From Streptosporangium sp. NBC_01495 (GTDB taxonomy: Bacteria > Actinomycetota > Actinomycetes > Streptosporangiales > Streptosporangiaceae): DNA of 64,000 bases. The DNA lies in NCBI RefSeq assembly GCF_036250735.1, contig NZ_CP109430.1:4650001-4714000 (forward strand), written 5' to 3'. Under the pieces are notes generated by a model. That model ran no database searches. It was not told the origin of the DNA and was given only the letters and a program-made list of their open reading frames with translations. This document shows positions 1-8,462 of the stretch, piece by piece; position 1 is the first letter of the stretch; each line of letters begins with the position of its first letter. The position numbers and the translations under genes are program-made.

Positions 1-594
1 GTGCACACCGCGAACTGATCGACGGGGGCCGGTAAGGATCGATCAGTCACGTCCTGAGACCGTCCAAAGATCCCCTGAATAGTCAGGTGGCCCGCTCTGG
101 CCTGGGCGAGCGCAATTCCGTGTACCGGGTGACGCCAGCCTCACAGACACCCCTCGACCGGTGACCGGCAACCGCTCAGGTCCTCGGCCAGCGCACGGCA
201 CCAGCAGAGGACAGGCGAAGGGCAGAACCTCAGCGGGCCCGGCGGCAAGGGCTGCCAGCCGGATCTGCAAGGCAGTGCGCTTGACCGGCGCGGCCCTGGC
301 GGCCGGTGAAGCCTGAGGTCTAGGGGCGGGGCAGCGCCGGCGGCCAGAGCGGCCAGGCGCTCGGCGAGTTCACCGTCGACTGGGCCAAGCTGCGGTCGCG
401 GGACGGGCTCGGCCTGGCCGCGAGCGGCGCGGTCGACGGCGGCCCGGGCCAAGACACGGGCGCGGATGAGCCGCCGCGGCGAGGCCTGCGGCTGTTCGTC
501 CGGGGGATCATCTGCGGGCACGGCCGGTCGGATCGTCCCGGGCTGAGACGCTCAGGGCGACCCGACCGGTGGCCCCCTCAGAGGGGGGGATTGA
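1..594. other. left-edge stretch with no recognisable gene
   Basis: Open frames exist on both strands but none has a convincing start, ribosome binding site or protein-like composition. A plus-strand frame from about 330 to 500 has somewhat protein-like residues but no start. I see no repeat or RNA gene here. Confidence 0.4.
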
Positions 595-1080
595 TCAGGT
601 GGTCACAGGCTCCCAGACCGCCAGCCAGGTGTCGTTGGTCGCGCCGTTGGCGCTGCAGGTGTACTGGATGAGCGGGTTCCCCACCCCGGTACCGCCGGAG
701 ACGTTCAGGCACTTGCCGCTCGCGGACACGACCTGGTAGCCGATGCCCTTGGAGGCGAATTTCCACAGGTCGTTCGCGGTCCCGCAGGCGGTCTGGATGA
801 CCGCGGCGTTGTCCACGGTGGAGCCGCCCTGGACGTTGAGGCACTTACCGCTGTTGCCGGAACGGAACCGGTAGTAGCCGTTGCCAGCGGGCTCAGCGGT
901 CCATCGCTCATTCTCCGCACCTGACCAGGGCTGCTGGGAAAGCGTGGCGCCATCATCCTGTGATGCCCTGTCGACCTGCGCGACCTGGGTGGGGTCGACG
1001 GCCAGCCGCAGGCTCAGGTTGCCGGAGGCCAGCTTCGACGGGAAGAGGCTGCCGTCCCATTGCGCTTCAGCAAGGGCCGA
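595..1080 (-). pseudogene. ricin B-type lectin (RICIN) domain remnant without a start codon
   Basis: Read leftward from 1080, this frame encodes a ricin-type beta-trefoil carbohydrate-binding domain. Repeated GKCLNV motifs, QTACG and the tryptophan-containing NDLWKF and NDTWLA segments mark the trefoil subdomains. Such domains usually sit at the C-terminus of secreted glycosidases or proteases and bind sugars. The frame stays open upstream only to the TGA at 1081-1083, which ends the XRE regulator gene in the same frame. No ATG or GTG with a ribosome binding site precedes the lectin domain. The in-frame GTG at 816 would start in its middle. It is therefore either a truncated leftover or a C-terminal domain separated from the upstream regulator by a stop codon. 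The fold assignment is firm; expression is doubtful. Confidence 0.65.
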
Positions 1081-1725
1081 TCAGGCGTTCGGGCCTCGGG
1101 TGAAGCGGTGGGCGGGGAAGCCGTTCGCCATGGCGGCGCGTGCGGGTGAGTCCGCGTAGGAGCGTGGGTCGGTGTAGGAGCGGGAGGTCGGGCCGCTGTA
1201 CGAGCGGGAGGAGGGCTCTGGATAGGGACGGGAGCCTGAGCCGGTGCAAGACCGGGATGAGGGCTCCCGATAGGAGGCGGATTCGGTGTACGCGTCGGAG
1301 TAGTCGCGTTCGAGGAATGCCACGCTGTGGTCCACGGCGATCAGGCGCCAGCCCTCCTTCGCCGCGTCGTTCAGGGCGTCGGCGCCGTGGTCGTCGTCCA
1401 GGATGGTCGGAGCGCGGTCTTGTAGACACAGGGTTTTGTACTCGAAAAGGTGCTCCCGGCCGAAATCGTGGACGGGGTCGAGAAAATCAGGGTCGTCTGG
1501 GCGGTCGTCGGCCGACCGTTCCAGGATGTCGCGTTCGTGGTCGTCGATCCGCAGCGCGTCTGCAAGGAGTCGTACGGTGGTGCGGCGCGGGTGCCGGGCG
1601 CGGCCCTTCTCGAGGTCGCGGATGGCGCGCGCGCTGACTGTGGAGAGATCGGCGAGTTGCTGCTGGGTGATCCCCGTCCGCCTTCGGTAGCGCAGGAGCA
1701 AGGCGGCGAATTGGACGGTGCTCAT
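1081..1725 (-). CDS. XRE-family helix-turn-helix regulator with a Ser/Tyr/Pro-rich repeat tail
   Basis: This encodes a 214-aa cytoplasmic DNA-binding protein. Residues 1-65 form a Cro/C1-type HTH (ITQQQLADLSTVSARAIRDL). A middle part of unknown function contains EGWRLIAVDHSVAF. The tail, residues 142-190, has imperfect repeats built on SYREPSSRS, PYPEPSSRSY and TSRSYTDP. I chose the ATG at 1725 because a GGAGG motif lies just upstream. An upstream start at 1980 would only add an arginine-rich stretch typical of non-coding frames. The tail repeats look recently expanded and are likely disordered. In the same frame immediately after the stop lies a ricin-like lectin domain. The target genes are unknown; the divergent ArsR-like gene at 2084 is the nearest candidate. 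Confidence 0.75.
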   Translation of the reverse strand: MSTVQFAALLLRYRRRTGITQQQLADLSTVSARAIRDLEKGRARHPRRTTVRLLADALRIDDHERDILERSADDRPDDPDFLDPVHDFGREHLFEYKTLCLQDRAPTILDDDHGADALNDAAKEGWRLIAVDHSVAFLERDYSDAYTESASYREPSSRSCTGSGSRPYPEPSSRSYSGPTSRSYTDPRSYADSPARAAMANGFPAHRFTRGPNA

Positions 1726-2083
1726 CGTCCTCCATTTCTCCGGATTAAGGAGCCAACTTTCTTCTGGTTGGAGCTGGACCGAAACGCGATTCCGGTTCTC
1801 AACGAATGTCGGAAAACCATGATGGAATACGTTCGCGGACTTGCGCAAGAGACCTTGCGCAAGGAGATGCGCCCAACGGGACGCTACCCAGCGTGACCTT
1901 TCGCAGGTTGGCGAACAGGCGATCTGGTCTTGACCGGGAGAAATCAGCCGGTCAGGCCTGGCGGAAACTGGTATCAGCATTGCTTATAACAAGTCGGCAA
2001 CCGTTGAGCAAGAAATGTTGCGTAACTCATCGTAGCATTTTAGGGTCCCATGGTAAGTGAACGAAACTGCCCGAGGTAATTTC
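1726..2083. promoter_or_regulatory. divergent intergenic region between XRE and ArsR-like genes
   Basis: This 358-bp gap separates two divergently transcribed regulator genes and must hold both promoters. It is less GC-rich near 1980-2050 than the flanking genes. I could not define a clear palindromic operator. Confidence 0.4.
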
Positions 2084-2767
2084 ATGAGCGACTGGAAAAC
2101 GACCAAGGGAGTCGAGAGCGTTACCGCCTTGAAGGCCTTCGCCCATCCGCTTCGCATTCGCCTTTATTACGCCCTCCGCAATGCGCGGGCGGCCACCGTG
2201 TCCTATTTGGCGAATTCGGTGGAGATCCCCATCGCTCAGGCCAGTTATCACCTGCGCCAGCTCAGCCGGCACGGCTTCATCGAGCCCGCTCCGCAGTACG
2301 CGCGGGACGCCCGCGAGCGCTGGTGGCAACTGAGCAGCCAGCGCCTCCGCTGGGACGCCTCGACCTTTCTGGACGAACCAGAAGCCACCAGTGTCGCGAC
2401 GATGATCAAGAACAGCACGGTGCGGGAGCAGTACCGGCTCATTCAGGAGTTCAACGAAAACAACGAATGGGATATCGGCTGGCTCGACGCCGCGTACATG
2501 GTGGACGCCGCCGTCGACCTCACCCGCGCCGAAGTCGCCGAGATGCACAAGGAGCTGATGGCCGTGGTCGAGCGGTACACGGCCCTGTCCCGGCTGAGGG
2601 CCGCCGGCCAGCCCATGCCGCCCGAGGTGGAACGGGTGATGGTCATCATGCACGGGTTCCCCGTCCAGCGCCCGGACAGCACGGCCGAAAAGGGCGACGG
2701 ATCAGCTAGTGACTCATGGGCCGGAAACAGTCCGACGGGCGACAAAACAGCTGGTGGCAGGTCATGA
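2084..2767 (+). CDS. ArsR-like winged-helix transcriptional regulator
   Basis: This encodes a 227-aa protein. Residues 17-85 form a winged helix of the ArsR/HTH_20 type: the ALKAFAHPLRIRLYYALR helix, the recognition segment IAQASYHLRQLSRHGFI and a wing. The rest is a long alpha-helical region (EVAEMHKELMAVVERYTALS) seen in actinobacterial regulators of this size. It should bind DNA as a dimer and control a neighbouring promoter. I chose the ATG at 2084 because GAGGTAA precedes it; the GTG at 2057 lacks a ribosome binding site. An MFS transporter follows about 290 bp downstream on the same strand. The regulator may control that exporter, as is common for this pairing, but this is inference from position. 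Confidence 0.8.
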   Translation: MSDWKTTKGVESVTALKAFAHPLRIRLYYALRNARAATVSYLANSVEIPIAQASYHLRQLSRHGFIEPAPQYARDARERWWQLSSQRLRWDASTFLDEPEATSVATMIKNSTVREQYRLIQEFNENNEWDIGWLDAAYMVDAAVDLTRAEVAEMHKELMAVVERYTALSRLRAAGQPMPPEVERVMVIMHGFPVQRPDSTAEKGDGSASDSWAGNSPTGDKTAGGRS

Positions 2768-3020
2768 GCCCTTACGGCGACCAGGTGGAACGCCCCGCAA
2801 GGTACGGAAAGACCGCGACGAGGTCGAGTGTTCGGTGCCGGCACGCGAGCCGGCGCCGGTTCTGGGTAGACGCACATCTTGTCCTGCTGAGCGATCTCAA
2901 CGCTTCGGCACCGGTCCGCGCCCAATGCGCTGACGAGCGCGGGATCGTGCGGGCTCGGCCGGAGGTAGTCGTGAAGCACCACCACAGGTCGGCCGGTGAT
3001 CAGTCAGCTGGAGATACGTC

Positions 3021-3059
3021 ATGAAGGTCGGATACAAGACGGCCGGAGGCGCGTTATGA
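3021..3059 (+). CDS. 12-codon leader ORF overlapping the MFS start
   Basis: A tiny ORF (MKVGYKTAGGAL) starts at ATG 3021, preceded by CTGGAGA, and ends in a TGA that overlaps the MFS start codon in an ATGA arrangement. The GGAGG for the MFS gene lies inside the small ORF at 3045-3049. The layout would couple MFS translation to translation of the short ORF. It could be a regulatory leader peptide or a chance arrangement. No stem-loop pair was resolved. Confidence 0.35.
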   Translation: MKVGYKTAGGAL

Positions 3060-4294
3060 AGCCCCATCCGTTACGCGGCCGGGCGCTCTTCCTGCTCTGG
3101 CTGGCGAGTTTCTGCACCGAGGCCACACGGTGGGCCCTGCTCATCGCCCTCCCCCTGTACGCGTTGTCGATCACCGGGTCGGCGCTCGTCACCTCCACGG
3201 TCGCCGTGGTCGGGCTGCTGCCGAGTCTGCTGCTCACCCCGCTGGCCGGCATCCTGGCCGACCGCTGGAACCGCTCCCGCTTCATGGCGAGCCTGACGAT
3301 CGCCCGAGCGCTCCTGCTCCTCCCCCTGCTGCTCGTCCACAACGGCGACCGCCTCTGGATCGTCTATGTCGTCGTGGCCGCCGAAGCGGGGCTCACCGCG
3401 ATGTTCGAGTCGGTGAAGAACGCCATGGTGCCGTCCGTGGTCGACGAGGATCAGCTCGTCACCGCGAACGCGGCCATCAGCCTCAACAGCAACCTGGGCC
3501 GCCTGGTCGGCAGCCCGGTCGGCGGGGTCGTCCTGGCCTGGGCGGGGCTGCCGGGGGTGGTCGTCGCGTCGGTCGCGCCGCTGGTCGTGACCGTGCTGCT
3601 GGTGCTCGCGCTGCCGGGCGCGAAGATCCGGACGGTCCGGGCGGAGGATCCGGTGGTGTTCTGGCAAGGTGCGTCGGCGGGGTTGCGGCTGATCCGGCGC
3701 AGCCCGGCGTTGCAGGCCGTCGCGGTGGTGCTGGGATTGCTGGCGCTCGCGCAAGGGCTGTTCGTGATCCTGTTCCTGCTGTTCGTCACCGGGCCGCTCG
3801 GCGCGGGTGAGTCGGAGGCGGGGCTGCTGCGCGGGGTGCAGGCGGTGGGCGGGCTGCTCGGTGGTGCGCTGACCGGATATCTGGCCCGAAAACTCGACGT
3901 GCGCCGTCTGACGGCCTTCAGCCTGCTCGCGTTCGGGCTGGTCAGCCTGGCCATCTGGAACTCCCCGGCGCTGACGACCGCGATCTGGTTCTACGCGGGG
4001 CTGTTCACACTGAGCGGGGCGCCCTCGGTCTGGGTGATGGCCGGGTGGCTGTCGGTGGCGCAGCAGGCGACCCCGGATGAGTTGCGCGGGCGAGTGATGA
4101 GCGCGATGTTCGCGCTGTCGGACGGGTTGCAGGCGCTCGGGCTGATGCTGGCGGGTGTGCTGGCGGGGCTGCTGCCGATGCCGGTGCTGCTCAACGGGCA
4201 GGCGGTGGTGTTCTTCCTGGCGGCGTTGCTGTTCTGGCGGATGCTGGCGGTGCCGGAGCCCCGGCTGGCACGCTCGTCGGATACAAGCCGGTGA
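3056..4294 (+). CDS. MFS transporter, 3' end replaced by foreign sequence
   Basis: This encodes a 412-aa integral membrane protein of the major facilitator superfamily with about 12 hydrophobic segments. An MFS motif-A-like loop between TM2 and TM3 (GILADRWNRSR, residues 65-75) is visible. Its composition resembles actinobacterial MFS drug exporters of the MFS_3/DHA3 group. I chose the ATG at 3056 because GGAGG at 3045-3049 is ideally spaced; the longer frame from 2996 has no such site. The last residues (RSSDTSR) are read from the antisense of a purF fragment that abuts here. The natural C-terminus is therefore probably lost beyond about residue 405, although all membrane segments remain. 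It lies downstream of the ArsR-like gene and may be controlled by it. Confidence 0.85.
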   Translation: MKPHPLRGRALFLLWLASFCTEATRWALLIALPLYALSITGSALVTSTVAVVGLLPSLLLTPLAGILADRWNRSRFMASLTIARALLLLPLLLVHNGDRLWIVYVVVAAEAGLTAMFESVKNAMVPSVVDEDQLVTANAAISLNSNLGRLVGSPVGGVVLAWAGLPGVVVASVAPLVVTVLLVLALPGAKIRTVRAEDPVVFWQGASAGLRLIRRSPALQAVAVVLGLLALAQGLFVILFLLFVTGPLGAGESEAGLLRGVQAVGGLLGGALTGYLARKLDVRRLTAFSLLAFGLVSLAIWNSPALTTAIWFYAGLFTLSGAPSVWVMAGWLSVAQQATPDELRGRVMSAMFALSDGLQALGLMLAGVLAGLLPMPVLLNGQAVVFFLAALLFWRMLAVPEPRLARSSDTSR

Positions 4295-5003
4295 AGCAGC
4301 CCATGCAGAGCGTGGGCTCGCCGCCGACCGCCTCGCGCATCCCCTCGGTGGACAGGAACGCCAGCGAGTCGGCCCCGACGTGCACAGCGATCTCGCCGGT
4401 GGTCATGTGGTGGCCGGCCAGCTCGTCCTGCGAGCTGATGTCGACGCCGAAGTAGCACGGCCAGGAGATCGTCGCCGAGGCGATCCGCACGTGCACTTCG
4501 GCCGCGCCCGCCTTGCGCAGCAGCCCCACGGCGTGGCGCATCGAGGTGGCCCGTACCAGGGAATCGTCCACCAGGACCACCCGGCGGCCGCGGACCACTT
4601 CGGGGACGGGGTTGAGTTTCAGGCGTACGTCGTCGCGGCGGCGTTCGTCAGTGGGGCGCAGGAAGGTGCGGCCCAGGTAGTGGTTGCGGATCAGGCCCTC
4701 GCCGTAGTCGATGCCCGCGGCCTGCGCGTAGCCGAGGGCGGCGGCCCTGGCGGTGTCGGGGACGGCGACGACCACGTCCGCGGGGACCGGTGACTGGCGG
4801 GCCAGGAGGGCGCCGAACGCCTGCCGTACCTGCTGGACCCGCTGCCCGCCGATCAGGGAGTCGGGGCGGGCGATGTAGACGTGCTCGAACAGGCAGCTCG
4901 CCCGGGGGCCGGTGGCGAAGCGTTCGGAGCGCAGGCCGTCCTGGTCGGCGACCAGCAACTCGCCGGGTTCGACGTCGCGCACGAATTCGGCTCCGGCGGG
5001 GCC
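4275..5003 (-). pseudogene. internal fragment of an amidophosphoribosyltransferase (purF-like)
   Basis: The frame contains the phosphoribosyltransferase half of glutamine PRPP amidotransferase, the first committed enzyme of purine synthesis. Recognisable pieces are EFVRDVEPGELLV, SCLFEHVYIARPDS, the PRPP-binding loop VVLVDDSLVRATS and the C-terminal LCMGCFTGLYP. The N-terminal Ntn-type glutaminase domain with its catalytic cysteine is absent. Upstream (about 5000) the frame passes abruptly into an NRPS adenylation domain in another reading frame. At its 3' end it runs into the antisense of the MFS gene. Both ends are therefore recombination junctions and the piece should be inactive. It was probably a housekeeping-type or cluster-associated copy. 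Confidence 0.8.
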
Positions 5004-6895
5004 AGGCGGAGGTCGTCGTCCAGGACGTACATGCCCTTGCCCGCCACCGGCTGGCCCAGCGGGATCACCGCGCGCTCGGCGTCTCGGCGGTGATCGGGTG
5101 CCAGACCGACACCATCATGCACTCCAGCGGCGAGTACGCGTTGACCAGCCGCAGCCCGGGATGGTCGCGGGTGATCCGCCGCATGTGCGGGACGGACGCC
5201 GCCTCGCCGCCGGTGAGGAGCTGGGTCAGCCCGTCGAGCAGGTGGGGGTGCTCGTCGACCAGGAAGTTGAGCAGGCTCGCGGAGAAGTGCGCGGTGGTGA
5301 CGCGGTGCTCGGCCAGCAGCTTCACGATCGCGGTCAGGTCGGGGGTGGGCCCCGGTTGGAGCACGCAGGTGCCGCCGGTGAGCAGCGGCCCGAACAGCTC
5401 GAACGCGAACGCATCCCACGAGGTCGGCGAGCACTGCAGGACGACGTCACCCGGGGCGAAGCGCGCGAAATCGCCCGCGGCCAGGGTGGCGGTGATGGCG
5501 CCGTGCGGCGCGATGACGCCCTTGGGCCTGCCCATCGAGCCGGAGGTGAACATGACGCAGGCGGCGTCTTGGGGCGACGTCACGGCCAGGGCGACGGGCT
5601 CCTGGTCACCGTCCAGGCCCAGAATCTCGACGCCGGGCGCGTCCAGCGCCGAGTCGGTGATCACGAGGGGCGCGCCCGTTCCGGTCAGGCCTTGCCGGAG
5701 CCGTTCGTCGGGGAAGGCGGGATCCAGCACCAGGTAGGCGCCGCCCGCCTTCAGCACCGCGAGGATCGCGGTGACGAGTCCGGGTGAGCGCTCCAGGTGC
5801 AGGCCCACCCAGGTGCCCCGGCGCACGCCGCGCGCGGTCAGCCGCCAGGCCAGGCGGTCGGACCGTTCGTCGAGTTCGGCGTAGCTGATCCGCTGGTCCT
5901 GGTAGATCAGCGCGGTGGCGTCGGGGGTGCGGGCCGCCTGGTCGGTGAAGGCCTGGTGCACGCAGGTTCCGGCGGGTTCGGCGAGCGGCGGCCCGGTCCA
6001 GGCGGCCAGCAGGCGTTCGCGTTCGGCCGCCGCCGGGGCGGTCAGGTCGCGGACCTGCGTCTCGGGTTCGGTGGCGAGCGTTTCGAGCAGGGCGGCCAGC
6101 CGCCGCACCCAGTCGCGGGCCTGTTCGGGGTCGAAGACGTCGGGCCGGAAGTGCAGCCGCAGTTCTATTTTCTTTCCTGGTACGGCGACGAGCGTGACCG
6201 GATAGTGCGAGCTCTCCCGCAGGGCGACCGCGCCCACGCTCAGCCCGTCCTCGGGCGCGCCGAAGGCGTAGTCACTCATCGGGAAGTTGTCCAGCACGAC
6301 CGTAGTGTCGAACAGGATGCCGTTCAGGCCGATCGCCCGGTTGATGTCGGGCAGGCCCAGGTGGTCGTGCTCCATCAACCGGAGGCGCTGCCGCTGGACC
6401 TCCTGCGCTACCTGCCGGAAGGTGTCGCCGGCGTTCAGCCGTACCCGGACGGGGACGGTGTTGACCAGCATGCCGATCATGTCCGACGCGCCCGGCAGGT
6501 CCGCCGGCCGGCCGCTGACCGTGCTGCCGAAGACGACGTCGGGCTGGCCGGCGAGGTGGCTGAGCAGTACCGCCCAGGCAGCCTGCACGGCGGAGTTCAC
6601 GGTGACTCCGCACTCGCGGGCGCGGGCGGTGAGGGATTCGGTCAGCTCCTGGGTCAGTCCGGCGGACGTCATCTCCTGGTCGGCGTGGGCGATTGGGGAC
6701 CGCCCGGCCTTCTCGGCCAGGATGGTCGGTGCTTGGAGTCCCGCCAGTTCGGTGCGCCAGCGCATCTGGGCGCGCGTGCGGTCCTGGGCGCCCAGCCAGG
6801 CCAGGTAGCCGCGGAACGGCGGCGGGGGCGGCAGGTAGGCTCCTTCCGGGTTGTCGTGGCGGGCTGGTGCTGGCCAGAGCGCCCAGTCGCTGCCG
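4998..6895 (-). pseudogene. truncated, frameshifted nonribosomal peptide synthetase (partial C domain and partial A domain)
   Basis: In order this encodes the second half of a condensation domain (from RGYLAWLGAQDRTRAQMRW; the HHxxxDG motif is missing) and then an adenylation domain. The A domain has core motifs ISYAELDERSDRLAWRL, KAGGAYLVLDPAFP, the phosphate loop VMFTSGSMGRPKGV, FELFGPLL and NAYSPLE. Near 5065 the main frame ends in TGA, but the A domain continues in a neighbouring frame (AVIPLGQPVAGKGMYVLDDD). This implies a one-base indel. At about 5000 the A domain is cut and joined to the purF fragment. At about 6890 the C domain is cut and joined to a Tn3 transposase start. No carrier protein domain remains, so it cannot function. 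Confidence 0.8.
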
Positions 6896-6897
6896 GC

Positions 6898-6955
6898 AGG
6901 TTTCGACCAGCGTCCACGAGCCGATGAGTTCATCCGGTTCCCACTGCACACACAT
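6898..6955 (-). pseudogene. 5' stub of a Tn3-family transposase gene (about 19 codons)
   Basis: A strong GGGAGGAG ribosome binding site followed by ATG at 6955 opens a frame reading MCVQWEPDELIGSWTLVE. This matches the beginning of the N-terminal DUF4158 domain of actinobacterial Tn3-family transposases. The similarity stops after about 19 codons, where NRPS sequence begins. A piece resembling a Tn3-type transposase C-terminus lies at 33.6 kb on the other strand. I did not find a convincing 38-bp Tn3 terminal repeat upstream. Confidence 0.55.
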
Positions 6956-6999
6956 CTGGACGCTCCTCCCAAGCGCGGTCTCCGACCGAACGGACACCA

Positions 7000-7388
7000 C
7001 GATCGAGAAGATCCACCCGACATGTGCTCACTTGACCAACCTGCAATCATTACGGAATGGGTTCGATAGATAGCTCACCGCTACCTTGCGGCTGGGCGTA
7101 GCTTTAGGAGTCCTGGGCCTACAAGGTCCGGTCAGCCGAGCCTCACTATGAGTGACGACGGATTGCAAGTACCAATCGGGACCAGACAGCGAGAAGGGCT
7201 TTTCGGCACGCCCCCCGTATGCGACCATCGCGACTAGGAGGGGAGTATCCCCACGGTAGAGCGTCGTCATCACGGTGCTGCCTCAACCCAGGAGGCCCCC
7301 GGCGCCCCGGTCGCGAGAAGGACTTTGACCAGCCCCCTTGCGATGGAGAGACCTCCGGCCGATCAATCACGCCTGCCGGAGAGTGCCC
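7000..7388. other. non-coding or decayed stretch upstream of the small membrane gene
   Basis: GC content is lower than in the neighbouring genes. A minus-strand frame of 81 codons (7028-7273) has no recognisable motif. I see no RNA gene or strong repeat. Confidence 0.35.
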
Positions 7389-7625
7389 ATGGGGCTGGTC
7401 GCCAACCATTTTGTATTGACCACCGTCGTTTGCGCCGCAATCTATTCGATAACGCGCATCCTTGCCCTCCTGATCGTCTTACGCGGGACACGGCCGCATC
7501 AGCGGGCTGAACTAGTTCTTGCTGTGGCCGAGCTGTTTCGCCTCCCACTCCGCAGCAATCAGTCAGGTGCGCCTCCGGCTCCTGGACCCGAAGAACACAA
7601 GTCCGCCCCAGGAGCCAGTAAGTAA
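7389..7625 (+). CDS. small single-pass membrane protein of unknown function
   Basis: This encodes 78 residues starting at ATG 7389 with GGAGA about 6 nt upstream. One hydrophobic segment (VLTTVVCAAIYSITRILALL) is followed by a basic RGTRPHQRAELVLAVAELFR stretch and a Pro/Gly-rich tail. Short proteins with a similar post-membrane basic segment recur in actinobacteria, but I cannot name a function. It lies alone in a region of decayed sequence. The ribosome binding site and a clear membrane segment argue for a real gene. Confidence 0.5.
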   Translation: MGLVANHFVLTTVVCAAIYSITRILALLIVLRGTRPHQRAELVLAVAELFRLPLRSNQSGAPPAPGPEEHKSAPGASK

Positions 7626-7878
7626 CAGGAAAAGGGAGGTTTCACCCTTTCGGCAACGAGGGGGCGTTCCGGCGCGCATGTCGATGAGCAGAGCAGACCA
7701 GGCCCCTTTTCGGACGGATAGCCGCCGCCGGTGAACGCCAGATGATGTCCGTCGTCGGACAGCGTCAGGACGCGGAGGTCCACGCAGAAAGATCTTGGCG
7801 GTGAGGTTCATATAGACAGCCGATTCAAGCTCTTACTTCATGAAGGGCTTGATCAGCGGGCCCCCTATGAGGAGATAC

Positions 7879-7944
7879 ATGGACACGGCTACGGCAGTGG
7901 TCACGATCGTCTCGATCGTGATGGCTCAGACGTGCGCGCTATGA
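7879..7944 (+). CDS. possible 21-aa hydrophobic micro-ORF
   Basis: A well-placed AGGAGA precedes ATG 7879, opening a 21-residue hydrophobic peptide (MDTATAVVTIVSIVMAQTCA and a final Leu). It could be a small membrane peptide or the truncated 5' end of a longer gene. No homology is recognised. Confidence 0.3.
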   Translation: MDTATAVVTIVSIVMAQTCAL

Positions 7945-8462
7945 ACCGCGCCGGGTTTCGTAGAGACTTTGAAGCGCTCCGAAGTGCACGTTGATCCTTT
8001 GCTCGACCGCGTTCCCGACTGCCTCCCCTGCCGGGGTCGGTGCCAGCATCTGAGCGCGGGCGGCTGCGCGGGCTCCACGAGCCGCTACCGAACCGACTAG
8101 TGAGCTCGTGCAGACCAGCAGCCTTGGTAGGTGCCAGGTTCGGTGATGGTGACGACTCCGAGCGAGCTCCATGGCGAGCCGTAACGAATGATGGGCACGA
8201 GTCCTGCCTGTCCACGGGGGCCGGGTACTCGGCCGAGAGTAGCGGCTTTCCTTGCACGTCCGGGACACTGTCGTGGTCGGCCAGCAGCCCGAGGCCCATT
8301 GGAAGCAGATCGTGGCGCGATGATCGATGGCGAGGCGACCGTCGAGGAGTTCCGGCGACGGAGCGGCGACGTCGTCCCCAAACCACGCAACCCCGCCCGC
8401 GGCGACACCGACGGCGACGAGGCCGTCATCCTGGGCATCGTCGTGTCGGTACTGCATAACTT
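7945..8462. other. unassigned stretch downstream of the DUF4132-like pseudogene
   Basis: Frames on both strands are open for 90-160 codons but have the arginine/serine/proline composition of high-GC shadows. A minus-strand frame ending at 7939 (EQRINVHFGALQSLYETRRG) reads more like a real C-terminus but is not recognised and has no start nearby. Confidence 0.35.

Noticed and set aside
6960..7110. Possible Tn3 terminal inverted repeat upstream of the transposase stub
   Set aside because: I could not match it to a 38-bp repeat or to a counterpart near 33.7 kb.
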